DNA of 64,000 nucleotides from an uncultured Prevotellaceae bacterium (GTDB lineage Bacteria; Bacteroidota; Bacteroidia; Bacteroidales; Bacteroidaceae): positions 74,059 through 138,058 of the forward strand of contig CAMZAE010000002.1 in assembly GCA_947304115.1 (NCBI GenBank). The letters are read 5' to 3'. The notes beneath the pieces were generated by a model. That model was not told the DNA's origin. It made no database searches and saw only the letters and a program-made list of their open reading frames with translations. The position numbers were made by a program, and so were the translations under genes. Positions 15,378 to 28,106 of this stretch are shown one piece after another (within the stretch, counting starts at the first letter, position 1; every line of letters begins with the position of its first letter).

Positions 15378-16370
15378 ATGTTCAAAGACCTTAAAAAGAA
15401 ATACAAAGCCACACTGAAGTCCTCGGAGACAGAGGATTGGCTTGATTACCGCGTAGTGCGCCCCCTCTGCTATTTCCTGGCAGTGATTTTCGCCAAACTG
15501 AACATACATCCCAACACCGTCACCATCGCCTCCATGTTCATCGGAGCCGCCAGCAGTGTCTTTTTCATGCATGGCAGTTTCTACTACGAGGGTTGGTCCG
15601 GCTTTTGGCTCAACGTCATTGGTGTCCTGCTGCTTTGCGTGGCAGACTTGTTCGACTGCACCGACGGGCAGTTGGCACGCCTGACGGGAAAGAAGAGCCG
15701 CCTGGGGCGCATCCTCGACGGCATGGCTGGCTTCACATGGTTCATTCCCATCTATGTCCTCCTGATGGTGCGCTTCTATCACTACCATTCGCTGGAGTTC
15801 GGACTGCTGGGTATCCCCGATACGGAACAGAATGCCCTCATTGCCACGGCTGTCGTCACGGCACTGGCCCTCTATTCGGGGTTTGTCTGCATGGGCCCTC
15901 AGCAGCGGGTGGCCGACTACTACATACAGATACACCTCTTCATGCTCAAGGGCGAAAAGGGCAGCGAGCTGGACACCTCCGAGCAGCAGCAGAAAACCTA
16001 CGACGAGACACCCAGCGAAGGCAACCGCCTCTGGAAGTACTTCCTCAAGACATACGTTGACTACACACGCAAGCAGGAAAAGGATACGCCGGAGTTCCAG
16101 AAACTCATGGCTGCCCTGCGCCAGAAGTACGGAAGTGCGGGCAACATGCCAGACGAGATACGCGGCGAACTGCTTCAGGAGTCGCGGCGCATCATGCCTT
16201 GGAATGCCATGCTCACCTTCAACTTCCGTTCCGCCATGTTCTTCCTCTTCTGCCTTATTGACCTGCCCGTCGGCAACTTCCTCTTTGAGATTATTGGCAT
16301 GGGACTCCTCACATATTGCATCATTCGCCACCACGAGGCACGTTGCAGAAGCATAAGAATGAAGATATGA
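15378..16370 (+). CDS. CDP-alcohol phosphotransferase family membrane protein with altered motif
   Basis: A 330-aa integral membrane enzyme. The family motif is DxxDGxxAR(8)GxxxDxxxD. Here it reads DCTDGQLAR at 93-101, then LTGKKSRLG and RILDGMAGFT. Asp93, Asp96, Gly97, Arg101, Gly110 and Asp114 are all present, but the fourth Asp expected at 118 is Gly. Several membrane segments flank the motif, and a longer soluble-looking insert (about 205-265, rich in Lys/Glu) is present. The product overlaps the next gene by ATGA. It would move a phosphoalcohol from a CDP donor to a lipid acceptor, or use a CDP-lipid. Which one cannot be told. An in-frame ATG at 15360 is an alternative start. Confidence 0.82.
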   Translation: MFKDLKKKYKATLKSSETEDWLDYRVVRPLCYFLAVIFAKLNIHPNTVTIASMFIGAASSVFFMHGSFYYEGWSGFWLNVIGVLLLCVADLFDCTDGQLARLTGKKSRLGRILDGMAGFTWFIPIYVLLMVRFYHYHSLEFGLLGIPDTEQNALIATAVVTALALYSGFVCMGPQQRVADYYIQIHLFMLKGEKGSELDTSEQQQKTYDETPSEGNRLWKYFLKTYVDYTRKQEKDTPEFQKLMAALRQKYGSAGNMPDEIRGELLQESRRIMPWNAMLTFNFRSAMFFLFCLIDLPVGNFLFEIIGMGLLTYCIIRHHEARCRSIRMKI

Positions 16371-17392
16371 ATTGGAATAACATCTTTTTCGTCCTTGGCT
16401 TGGCTGCCGTGGTGGTGATGCTCTTCACCTTCGACGTCAGCTTCATCGAACTTTGGGAACATATTTGTCGGGCTGGCTATTGGCTCTTCCCCATTGTCGG
16501 TGTCTGGGCGATTATATATGGTGTCAATGCATTGTCATGGATGAGCGTCATTCGCGGCAACACCGACAAAGACGAGCATGTGGGCTTTTGGAGAATCTAT
16601 AAGCTGACAATAACAGGCTATGCGCTCAACTATGCAACTCCTGTAGGCGGTTTGGGCGGCGAACCCTATCGCATCATGGAACTCAGCAAGGACATGTCGA
16701 AGCAACACGCCACATCATCCGTCATCCTCTATGCCATGATGCACGTCTTCGCCCACTTCTGGTTCTGGTTCACATCCGTATTCCTCTACCTTGCCCTTGC
16801 CGCCGCAGGCGACCTGCCGTTTGACATCACTGTGGGCATTGTGCTGGGACTGATTATTGTATTCTGCCTGATAGCGTTCTATCTTTTTTCGAGAGGATAC
16901 CGCTACGGACTTGTCGTGAGGCTTATCCGATGGATTGGGCATCTGCCTCGCCTCAAGGGATGGAGCGACAGGTTCCTTACGGCTCATGCCGAGGCGTTGC
17001 ATAATGTGGATGCACAGATAGCCGCCCTGCATCAGCAGAGCCGCCGTCATTTCTATGCAGCATTGGGTTTGGAGTATCTGTCGCGCATCGTGCAGAGTAC
17101 AGAGGTGCTTTTCATGCTGTTGCTCTTTGGCGTTGACTGCGGCGGTGGCATAGACGGCATCGCGCTGACTTTCCTCCATTCTATTCTGATTACAGCTTTC
17201 ACCTCTCTTTTTGCCAACCTGATAGGCTTCCTGCCCATGCAGCTCGGCGTGCAGGAGGGCGGCTTCGTCCTTTCCATTGCAGCAATGGGCTTGTCCAATG
17301 CCCTCGGCATCTTCGTGAGCATCATCTGCCGCGTCCGCGAAATCATCTGGATCTTTATCGGCATCATGCTGATGAAAGTGGGGAAGCGATAA
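16367..17392 (+). CDS. Flippase-like integral membrane protein (lysyl-PG synthase TM-domain family)
   Basis: A 341-aa polytopic protein of the family related to the membrane part of MprF and AglD-type proteins. Characteristic stretches are NYATPVGGLGGEPYRIMEL (about 89-107) and the C-terminal LPMQLGVQEGGFVLSIAAMGLS. The ATG overlaps the stop of the CDP-alcohol phosphotransferase, so the two are translationally coupled. Members of this family move lipids across membranes or bind lipid-linked sugars. Here a role in moving the product of its partner gene is a reasonable inference. Confidence 0.82.
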   Translation: MNWNNIFFVLGLAAVVVMLFTFDVSFIELWEHICRAGYWLFPIVGVWAIIYGVNALSWMSVIRGNTDKDEHVGFWRIYKLTITGYALNYATPVGGLGGEPYRIMELSKDMSKQHATSSVILYAMMHVFAHFWFWFTSVFLYLALAAAGDLPFDITVGIVLGLIIVFCLIAFYLFSRGYRYGLVVRLIRWIGHLPRLKGWSDRFLTAHAEALHNVDAQIAALHQQSRRHFYAALGLEYLSRIVQSTEVLFMLLLFGVDCGGGIDGIALTFLHSILITAFTSLFANLIGFLPMQLGVQEGGFVLSIAAMGLSNALGIFVSIICRVREIIWIFIGIMLMKVGKR

Positions 17393-17415
17393 CGTTAGCT
17401 AAGCAATCGCTGCTT

Positions 17416-18405
17416 TCATAGCTTGCCGAGGATGCGGTCCATCACCCAGTTGACGCTGGTGGCACTGATGTTGTCGGCTGTGCAGATGCCGTTTTGTTGC
17501 AGGTGCTCCACAACGCTTTGAATGAGGGGCAACTGGACGTGTTCGGGGTTATCGATGCGGAGTTCCTGCCGCCCTTGCTCTGTGTGGAGGGCAATGGGTT
17601 CGTAGGTGAAGACGGAGAAACATATCTGTCCGCGTTCACCAATAAGTTCTATGCGGTCGGTGCGGGCACTCTCGTGGCTGACAAAGCACCATGAGCCGCT
17701 ACCAGGCAGGCCGTCGGCAAATTGGAACGCAGCACTCACGGTGTCTTCCGTTTCGTAAAGTCCGCCACGATTGCTGCTGAAGCCTTTCGCTCTGACTATC
17801 GGGCCGAATATCTCCTGAAGCAGGTCTATCTGATGTGGTGCGAGGTCGTAGAAGTAGCCGCCGCCCGCAATGTCCCGCTGCACGCGCCAGGGAAGGGCTG
17901 TGCTGTTGTAGTCGAGCAGGCGCGGCGGGCAGGCAAAGCGTATCTGCACGGACGTGACTTTGCCGATGGCTCCGTTCTCTACCAGCTCCTTTATCTTTTG
18001 GAAATAAGGCAGGTAACGCCTGTAATAAGCCACGAAGCAGGGGACGTGTGTCTGTTCGCTGATGCGGTTGATGCGCTGGCAGTCGAGGTAGCTGCTTGCG
18101 AGAGGCTTCTCCACATAGACAGGCTTGCCGGCCTTCATCGCCATAATTGCGTAGGTGGCGTGGGAAGAGGGTGGGGTGGCAATGTAGATGGCGTTGACAT
18201 CCGTGTCGTTGATGAGTTGCTGGGCATCGGTGTACCATCGGGGGATGTTGTGCCGTTCTGCGTATGAACTGGCCTTTTCCTTGCTGCGGCTCATCACGGC
18301 CTGTATGCGCGAACCTGGCACAAGATTGAATGCGGGACCGCTTTTCTTTTCTGTCACTTCGCCGCATCCGATGAAGCCCCAGCGAATTTCTTTGCTATAG
18401 TTCAT
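17416..18405 (-). CDS. Gfo/Idh/MocA family NAD(P)-dependent oxidoreductase
   Basis: A 329-aa enzyme with an N-terminal Rossmann motif (WGFIGCGEVTEKKSG), the family motif VYVEKPLAS with its catalytic Lys, and the second-domain motif GGYFYDLAPHQIDLL with the conserved Asp and His. Members act on sugars, inositols or sugar nucleotides. It follows the porin gene by 4 nt at the end of a leftward run that begins with the beta-galactosidase, so a role in sugar use is plausible but not proven. It has no signal peptide. Confidence 0.88.
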   Translation of the reverse strand: MNYSKEIRWGFIGCGEVTEKKSGPAFNLVPGSRIQAVMSRSKEKASSYAERHNIPRWYTDAQQLINDTDVNAIYIATPPSSHATYAIMAMKAGKPVYVEKPLASSYLDCQRINRISEQTHVPCFVAYYRRYLPYFQKIKELVENGAIGKVTSVQIRFACPPRLLDYNSTALPWRVQRDIAGGGYFYDLAPHQIDLLQEIFGPIVRAKGFSSNRGGLYETEDTVSAAFQFADGLPGSGSWCFVSHESARTDRIELIGERGQICFSVFTYEPIALHTEQGRQELRIDNPEHVQLPLIQSVVEHLQQNGICTADNISATSVNWVMDRILGKL

Positions 18406-18409
18406 AGTT

Positions 18410-20665
18410 TTAGTTAAAGAAGTTCCAACTCAAGCCCAAGTGGATTGTCAGGGAATTGATGGGATAATGAGGTACGAGGAAGGAGTGGCCGGAGCCTGCA
18501 TTGACATGACGCGCTGAAACATAGAAGCGGCAATGCTTCAGATGCATATTCGCGTAGGCACCGACAATGGGGTAACTGCCTATCTTTGTCCGTTCATAGC
18601 GTGCGTCCTGCACGGCAAACTGCTGGATGGCTGGGCTGTAGTCGGGAGCATCGTAGGAGGTGAAGAAGCGCATGTCACCACCTATCTGCACTCGCAGGAC
18701 CTTGGCAATGCCCATGCGGAAGACCAAATAGAGGTTGGTGTAGATGTTGAGTTTAGGCAGCGGCAAGGCATCCTGATTGGTGCTTGTCTGGTAGCTTAAT
18801 TGGTTGTCCCAATGAATAGCCTTCCATTTGAGGTTCTGGCTAAGGGTGGCACCGAAGACCTGTACACTGCTTGCCTGCATAACTCCGACCGCATGGCTGT
18901 AGTCCGTTGGCAGGATGCTACCCGCTTTTGCGTCGTCGTGTAACGTGTTCTGCATACCGAAGTAGGTATAGTTCGAGACATTCTCGAAGCCGACCTGCAG
19001 CTTTGTCCCAAACTTTTGCAGACGCAAAGTGCCGTCAATCTTGAAGCGCACTTCTCGGCTGAGGTCGTTGTTATCCCACCAGGCACATTGCGAGTGATAG
19101 TGGCGGAAGAAGAAGGACGGCTTGCGGTGCATGAAGTTTGCATGCACATCGGCGAGAAGGGTGTCGCGACCGAGGCGCAGCTTCAAGTCCGTTTTGCCGT
19201 CGATGTTCAGGTCGCCAATGTGTTCGCCTATGAGCCAAACCTCGGCAGAGGTGTTGTAGTGGAAGCGGGAGCCTTGTGTGCGAGCCAGTTCTCCGCCTAC
19301 CGAAACATCGCTTTCCGTGTAGCGCATCATGTCGCCTTGCCCGTCTGGAAGTTTATAAGAGCGCAGCCTGTGGGTTCCAAAGAGCGTAATGCCCATTTGT
19401 GCCCATTTGTTGAAGCCTTCGCGAAGAGCAATGCCAAAGGTGTTGCGCACAGAGAGCGCTCGTGTCAGGTCGGCTATTGCATTCCCGTCCCCATAGTAGT
19501 TGTTGGTGTAGTAGTCGTCGCGTGTGTTGTGGGCCAGATACTCATGTTTGAGATTGCTTAGCTCGAAGGTGTGTATGATGCTCGTGACGGGAACGAACTC
19601 CTTGGGCACAGAGTGTTCATTGTGCCATACCTGCAGGAGCGAGTCAACCATTATCTTACGTGCCACCGAGTCTTCGCGAAGTGCTTTCTGTAGGCTGTCT
19701 GGCAGTTCCAAAAGAAGTGATGCGGCGGACGGCGGGACAGGCTTTAGCGAGTCAGGTATTTCTATATCGCGGTTAAAGCCGATGTTGTAACGGTGCGTCA
19801 GGTAGAAGTGCTGCTCATGGTTTCGGTTCCAGGTCTGGGTGAGAAGCGTCGGTATGATACCTGAGTTGTTCTGCCCAAGGCTCAAAGGGTCTTCGATATA
19901 TCGGTCGTCTTCTATGCCTCCGTTCTCGCCCATCTTCATGTGGTTGATGCCGATGTATGCGTGAATGTTGTAGCGTTCACCGCGATAGTAGCCATAGAAG
20001 GTGCTGCCGAACATGCTGTTGGGTTGCGAAGGATAATAGCCTACGCCATAGCAGTAGTCTAACTTAAAGCCCAAGCCTGCCAGCTTGTTGATGTTGGTGG
20101 CAAAATAGCCTCGGACGCGGTCCTCGCCCGTCTGTCTGTTGCCGCACGAATGATAGGCAAGGTTCGTAATGGGGCTTTTTGTGTTGGTGAAGCGGAAGTC
20201 CTGCAACGAACCCCGGAAGAAGCTGAGTGGCTGGAGGAACAGAAACTCGTCGGAAGTGTTGTCGCGGTTGAAGTAAAGACGGCTCAGACGTGGCGAGCCG
20301 ATGTTGCCAAGGTAGTTGTATTCGCCGGTGTAGCCATCTGTGGCATTCCACTTTTGGAAATCGTGTACAACGGTGTCGTTGTTCTCTGCGTCAATGACGG
20401 TGCCAAGGCGTGGCTCCAATGCCCACTGGAACTGCCCGATGGGTATGTCTTTCTTGCCTTTGTGCCTTGTCGTGTCGCGCCCCCAGGTGGTGCGGTTGCC
20501 AGCACCGTCTATAATGGTGCCGCTCTGTGTATCCACCAGATAACCGTCTCCGTCATCGTAGAGGGATGCGCTGCTTCCATCCTTGTTGACACGATGCACC
20601 TGTGCCAGAAGGAGCAAGGAGCAAGGGGCAAGGAGCATGAATATGACGAGCCTTTTATACATCAT
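18410..20665 (-). CDS. Putative outer-membrane porin (Porin_10-like)
   Basis: A 751-aa exported protein. The signal peptide (MMYKRLVIFMLLAPCSLLLLAQ) is followed by a hydrophilic start and then alternating aromatic strands, typical of the Bacteroidetes putative porin family, with recognisable stretches such as GNIGSPRLSRLYFNR, FLFLQPLSFFRG, TNLAYHSCGNRQTGED and YLAHNTRDDYYTNNYYGD. It ends in a C-terminal Phe-rich strand (LGLSWNFFN), as expected for an outer-membrane barrel. The start codon directly abuts the stop of the small membrane protein. The signal peptide core is encoded by a class A repeat (20609-20638). Confidence 0.82.
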   Translation of the reverse strand: MMYKRLVIFMLLAPCSLLLLAQVHRVNKDGSSASLYDDGDGYLVDTQSGTIIDGAGNRTTWGRDTTRHKGKKDIPIGQFQWALEPRLGTVIDAENNDTVVHDFQKWNATDGYTGEYNYLGNIGSPRLSRLYFNRDNTSDEFLFLQPLSFFRGSLQDFRFTNTKSPITNLAYHSCGNRQTGEDRVRGYFATNINKLAGLGFKLDYCYGVGYYPSQPNSMFGSTFYGYYRGERYNIHAYIGINHMKMGENGGIEDDRYIEDPLSLGQNNSGIIPTLLTQTWNRNHEQHFYLTHRYNIGFNRDIEIPDSLKPVPPSAASLLLELPDSLQKALREDSVARKIMVDSLLQVWHNEHSVPKEFVPVTSIIHTFELSNLKHEYLAHNTRDDYYTNNYYGDGNAIADLTRALSVRNTFGIALREGFNKWAQMGITLFGTHRLRSYKLPDGQGDMMRYTESDVSVGGELARTQGSRFHYNTSAEVWLIGEHIGDLNIDGKTDLKLRLGRDTLLADVHANFMHRKPSFFFRHYHSQCAWWDNNDLSREVRFKIDGTLRLQKFGTKLQVGFENVSNYTYFGMQNTLHDDAKAGSILPTDYSHAVGVMQASSVQVFGATLSQNLKWKAIHWDNQLSYQTSTNQDALPLPKLNIYTNLYLVFRMGIAKVLRVQIGGDMRFFTSYDAPDYSPAIQQFAVQDARYERTKIGSYPIVGAYANMHLKHCRFYVSARHVNAGSGHSFLVPHYPINSLTIHLGLSWNFFN
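20609..20638. repeat. Class A element (GGAGCAAGGAGC) in the porin signal peptide
   Basis: Repeats of GGAGCAA on the plus strand encode, on the minus strand, the hydrophobic signal-peptide core MLLAPCSLLLLA. The same sequence family lies inside 34188-34222, 47645-47683 and 50194-50224. Confidence 0.7.
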
Positions 20666-20899
20666 TCAAGATAGACGCAATATGAATTCTACCACCTTGA
20701 GCACCATGCCTGCCGCTATGACAATGAGTGCCGGCACATGATTGGCTTCGCCGAAGAAGTACATGGCAAGCCCTATTGCAGCCAGGATGAGGAACAGGGT
20801 GTTGAGCACCATCTTGGCTTTGTCTTTGTCAAGGTGATGCTCCCGTTTCCTGCGGATGCGTTCCACCTGTTCCTCAAGGGAAAGCTCTTCTCTTTTCAC
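20666..20899 (-). CDS. Small membrane protein of unknown function
   Basis: A 77-aa protein with a charged N-terminal helix (LSLEEQVERIRRKREHHLDKDKAKM) and two membrane segments (LNTLFLILAAIGLAMYFFG and HVPALIVIAAGMVLKVVEFIL). No enzyme motif. It lies between the beta-galactosidase (12 nt) and the porin (0 nt), so all are likely on one transcript. Similar small proteins precede porin genes in related bacteria, to my recollection, which may mean a linked function. Confidence 0.75.
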   Translation of the reverse strand: MKREELSLEEQVERIRRKREHHLDKDKAKMVLNTLFLILAAIGLAMYFFGEANHVPALIVIAAGMVLKVVEFILRLS

Positions 20900-20911
20900 C
20901 CTTTCACCTTT

Positions 20912-24487
<3,576 letters not shown>

Positions 24488-24506
24488 TTAGAGTTGTTTA
24501 TGGGTA

Positions 24507-24514
24507 CAAAAGTA
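24507..24514 (-). promoter_or_regulatory. -7 box for the beta-galactosidase operon
   Basis: TACTTTTG on the minus strand, 32 nt before the start codon at 24475. Confidence 0.55.
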
Positions 24515-24549
24515 CAAATAAGTAAGTGAAATACCAAATTTTATGTCAG

Positions 24550-24595
24550 AAACAAGAAGAAAAAGCGGCAACCACTCGTATTTAGTGACTGCCGC
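24550..24595 (-). terminator. Terminator of the C10 protease gene
   Basis: On the minus strand GCGGCAGTCACT / AGTGGTTGCCGC forms a stem followed by TTTTTCTTCTTG, about 55 nt past the protease stop codon. Confidence 0.85.
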
Positions 24596-24647
24596 CTGTC
24601 CATTTTCAGTGTTAATGATGAACTATCGCATCAATTTAGGAAGGTTA

Positions 24648-27600
24648 TTACTTCACCATAACTTTCTTTGTCGTGCCGTCGGAGTAGCGGATGATGTTGA
24701 TGCCATGTTGCCGGACGGTGTTACGCTGTCCGTTCAGGTCGTAGGAATCAATCGGTGTATTCTCACATCCTGTCCAAGCGGGACGTATGCCATCCGCTGT
24801 ATCGACAAGGAACAGGCCCCACACAGAATGAGCCTTGTATTGTTCAATGGCATCATCAGGAACGATTAGAGTAACGGCTGCGACATTTACTCTTCCGAAG
24901 GAAGCCTCAGTTACTGTTGGTGTTTCCCTGGCATTGCAGAATATCTCTTTCAGACTGTGACAGCCATCGAAGGCAGAGTTCCCGATGCTGGTCACACTCT
25001 CTGGGATGGTAACGGATGTCAGGCTGCTGCAACCATAGAAAGTATAACCGTCGATAGTTGTCACGCCCTTGGGGATGTTAATGGCAGTCAGACCACTGCA
25101 ACAAAGGAAGGCAGAGTAACCGATGGTTGTCACGCTTTCGGGGAAGTTAATGAAAGTCAGGCCGCTGCAACCTTGGAAAACAGAGTTTCCTATGTATGTG
25201 ACGCTTTCAGGAAAGTGAATGGCTGTTAGGCTGCTGCAGCCATAGAAAGAACAATCTCCTATGTTTGTCACGCCTTCTGGGATGTTAATAGAGGTTAGAC
25301 TGCTACAATCTCCGAAGGCGTAGGGACCTATTTCAGTCACCCCGCTACCAATGTTAGCAGATGTCAGATTACTGCAACCATAGAAAGTATAACCGTTGAT
25401 GCTTGTCACACCTTCTGGGATGTTAATGGCTGTCAGGCTACGGCATCTCTTGAAAGCACCAAAGAGAATGTCGGTTACGCCTTCTGGGATGTTAATGGAG
25501 GTCAGGCTGCTACAATCAGAGAAGGCATAATACGAAATTTCGGTCAGGCCTGTGAAGTATTGTAACTCATTGAACGATGTTATTTCGCTTCCTCTGAACT
25601 GCTGTCCAATATCGGAAACAATGGCAGCCTCAAATTTCGACAGTTCTCCATCCCCGTCCGTGTCCCAATTGTCAACACAAATCGCTTTTGTTTTAGAATC
25701 GGCAAACTGAATGTTTGACTCTGTGTCTTCAATAGCCATTACAGCCCCAAATTCACTCCAGGGATAGGTTGCTTTATAAATGTCCATAGACATCCTTGGC
25801 ACCAGGAGTATGGCAGATGAGCGATTGCAGGAAGAAAATGTATGATATCCTGTTTCGGGAATTGTTTCCGCATAACATTTGACTTTCTTCAACCATGAGG
25901 TGTCAAAAGCATATCTACCGATGCTGGTCACGCTATTAGGAATAGTAACAGATGTCAGGCCGATACGCTGATAGAAGGCAAACTCTCCAATGCTTGTAAC
26001 ATTGTTTGGAATCTTGGTGTTTTGGCAGCCAACAACCAATGTGTTGCTTCCCGTTTCTATAATGGCATTACAATTGTCCCGGGAATCATAGACTGTATTG
26101 CCGTCTTGTACTTTTAGGGATGTCAGATGGCTACACTCGCTGAAGCCATAATAATCGTCGATGCGTGTCACACTTTTGGGAATCGTGACAGAAGTTGCCA
26201 GTGGCCTACACAGTAAAATCTCGTGACCATCTATCAAAAGTCCATCCTCTGTCTCCTCGTCACACAGGAATGCTCCCCATGCATCGGCACTCGTTAATGC
26301 AGACCTGTTGTCGAGCGAGTCTAATGCAAAAAAGCAATCATAAAAGGCATCGTCGCCGATGCTGGTCACACTCTCTGGAATAGTGATTGAAGTAAGTGAA
26401 AGACATTCTCGAAAAGCATTAACACTGATGCTGGTAATGCCTTCACCGAAGACAACCTTACGGATTCTGTTACGTTCTTTAAGCCAAGGGAGATTATTAT
26501 ATAAGGGCATATCGCCTGTGCAATTGATGGTGAGGATGCCGTCCAATGTGAGGGTACAAGAAAATTTATCATTCTCACTGTAATCAGGCTCCAAATTGTT
26601 TATCATCATTTGGTTTTGATTGTAGTCAAGGAGGTTGGTAAGCATGAACCATCCGTTGCCATTGCCTCCCCAGCCCCAATTGACATGATAATAACCATTT
26701 GTGTCAAAGCCGTCAAGGATAAACTGATGACCACTTCCCGCCATTGAGTATCCAGAATATAGTACAGGACGGCCTGACATAAGGTCCTGGCGGATGAACT
26801 CGTGCCACGCTTTCTCGCTGATTCCGTCTGCAGAACGTCTTAACTTGGCCTCTGCACTATAGTGGAAGTAATCACGCATCGTGCTGACACTAACAGCTCC
26901 GCTACTTGCATAAGGTGTATAGCTCATGTGGACGGAATAGCCACAATCCCGCATCAGAGTAGCTACAGCAGCAGCTTGCACATCTGTATATCCGGACCGA
27001 TAGGTGTCAAGCATGTTGTCCCAATCATAATAGTTGGAAGAGAGATCTTGGCTTAAAGTCTGCTTGCAACTCGAATCTTCATAGGAAACAGAAAGATAGC
27101 CGTGTCTTGGCCATTCCCAATACTTCATCACCTGTGCCATTGCTGTAGCAGTACAACCAGTAAGGCATCTTTTCCCATCGGATAAGGGACACAGGTTATT
27201 ATATGGCCCACTTTGATTCCATTTCGTCTGGATAAGGGTATCGACAACAATCTCTCCAGCTTTTCGCTGCACATTCTCTCTGTTTATTTTCCCTTCATGG
27301 ACGGCATTCATAAGCACTTTCACCTGAGCAAGCCAGTCTTGAAGGCCCAAAGGAAGAGTCTCCTTGTCATAACAGCCTTGATTGGTATAGCCCAGCACGG
27401 TGCGCCCGATGGCATCATCGTCAGCAACAAACACAACACCTCCTTCGGGCCTGTCGAAGACGTAATAACCATCTTCATGTCCTTGGGAACGCAGTTTCAT
27501 TTGTTGCCCCTTGGCACGCAGCCTCGTACTTGGTGACGACGGGCTGAAAAATTCAGCGGCAGCATAACGTGCTTGGTCCTCGTCAAGAGATTCTGCATGG

Positions 27601-27656
27601 ACAAATTCAACAGAAAAAACAAATAATAGAACCTTGAGGAAAGTAGATTTATTCAT
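24648..27656 (-). CDS. Secreted C10 cysteine protease (streptopain/interpain family) with BspA-type leucine-rich repeats
   Basis: A 1002-aa exported protein starting MNKSTFLKVLLFVFSVEFVHA. The inhibitory propeptide region (about 22-140) is followed by the C10 catalytic domain: TGCTATAMAQVMKYW with Cys168, SGHQFILDGF with His310, and HVNWGWGGNGNGW. From about 385 onward are BspA-type LRR_5 repeats of 23 aa (CSSLTSINIPEGVTxIG), split by a spacer with an EF-hand-like loop (NWDTDGDGELSKFE, about 690). The tail (YDLNGQRN... TTKKVMVK) matches exported proteins of this group. Interpain-like enzymes degrade host proteins, and BspA repeats bind host matrix, so a targeted protease is likely. Start chosen by the signal peptide and the -7 box at 27703-27710. 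Confidence 0.92.
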   Translation of the reverse strand: MNKSTFLKVLLFVFSVEFVHAESLDEDQARYAAAEFFSPSSPSTRLRAKGQQMKLRSQGHEDGYYVFDRPEGGVVFVADDDAIGRTVLGYTNQGCYDKETLPLGLQDWLAQVKVLMNAVHEGKINRENVQRKAGEIVVDTLIQTKWNQSGPYNNLCPLSDGKRCLTGCTATAMAQVMKYWEWPRHGYLSVSYEDSSCKQTLSQDLSSNYYDWDNMLDTYRSGYTDVQAAAVATLMRDCGYSVHMSYTPYASSGAVSVSTMRDYFHYSAEAKLRRSADGISEKAWHEFIRQDLMSGRPVLYSGYSMAGSGHQFILDGFDTNGYYHVNWGWGGNGNGWFMLTNLLDYNQNQMMINNLEPDYSENDKFSCTLTLDGILTINCTGDMPLYNNLPWLKERNRIRKVVFGEGITSISVNAFRECLSLTSITIPESVTSIGDDAFYDCFFALDSLDNRSALTSADAWGAFLCDEETEDGLLIDGHEILLCRPLATSVTIPKSVTRIDDYYGFSECSHLTSLKVQDGNTVYDSRDNCNAIIETGSNTLVVGCQNTKIPNNVTSIGEFAFYQRIGLTSVTIPNSVTSIGRYAFDTSWLKKVKCYAETIPETGYHTFSSCNRSSAILLVPRMSMDIYKATYPWSEFGAVMAIEDTESNIQFADSKTKAICVDNWDTDGDGELSKFEAAIVSDIGQQFRGSEITSFNELQYFTGLTEISYYAFSDCSSLTSINIPEGVTDILFGAFKRCRSLTAINIPEGVTSINGYTFYGCSNLTSANIGSGVTEIGPYAFGDCSSLTSINIPEGVTNIGDCSFYGCSSLTAIHFPESVTYIGNSVFQGCSGLTFINFPESVTTIGYSAFLCCSGLTAINIPKGVTTIDGYTFYGCSSLTSVTIPESVTSIGNSAFDGCHSLKEIFCNARETPTVTEASFGRVNVAAVTLIVPDDAIEQYKAHSVWGLFLVDTADGIRPAWTGCENTPIDSYDLNGQRNTVRQHGINIIRYSDGTTKKVMVK
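24955..25520. repeat. BspA repeat region with 69-bp units
   Basis: Eight or so tandem units of about 69 bp encode the C-terminal LRR_5 repeats. They are similar but not identical at DNA level, so they could recombine and change repeat number. Confidence 0.75.
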
Positions 27657-27702
27657 ATGTGAACATATTAGGAGTCTTTTTCTCTTATGTGTTATCACTT
27701 TG

Positions 27703-27710
27703 CAAAATTA
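27703..27710 (-). promoter_or_regulatory. -7 box for the C10 protease
   Basis: TAATTTTG on the minus strand, 47 nt before the start codon at 27656. Confidence 0.55.
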
Positions 27711-27844
27711 GTGAATTCTTCAATATACACAAGGACTTTCGATAAAATGTTTATAGGGAAAGTAAAAAACGAGTTTGGAAAATCCTTTCGCTGCATGGGG
27801 AGAACCCCATCGCCTGCTGCGGAGAAGATGCTTGCAGAACGCCA

Positions 27845-27942
27845 GGTTTTATATTTCACGTCGTAAATTGTACAAATTACGACGTGAAACGTACAATTTA
27901 CGTCGTAAAATGTGCAATTTGCGACGTAAAACGAAGAACTTG
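27845..27942. repeat. Class C element, copy 2
   Basis: Four 21-bp units with cores ACGTCGT, ACGACGT, ACGTCGT and GCGACGT, TTGTACAA-like spacers, and a right flank AACGAAGAACT. It lies in the 569-bp space between the divergent C10 protease and BRO-N genes. Apart from this element and the two promoters, I see nothing coding in that space; the frame of about 68 codons crossing it is again the LRRKxYN repeat by-product. Confidence 0.85.
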
Positions 27943-28106
27943 TCTGTCCGCTTCGACTTTCTCCCTATGTTGGAGTGACGATGTTATGTAGCGAAAGGGA
28001 AAAATTCAAAAATGTAAAATGACAGTGAACTTTAATGGCGTCTGTTTTGCAGAACTGTATTTGACGGCAAGGTTATGTCGTGCAGAACAGAAAAGATACC
28101 ATTCCC

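Noticed and set aside
27845..27942. CRISPR array
   Set aside because: Units are 21 bp with no unique spacers, the number is fixed at four, and no cas gene is near.
27775..27978. Small frame with LRRKLYKLRRETYN
   Set aside because: Again a class C repeat read through, with no start signal or conserved ends.
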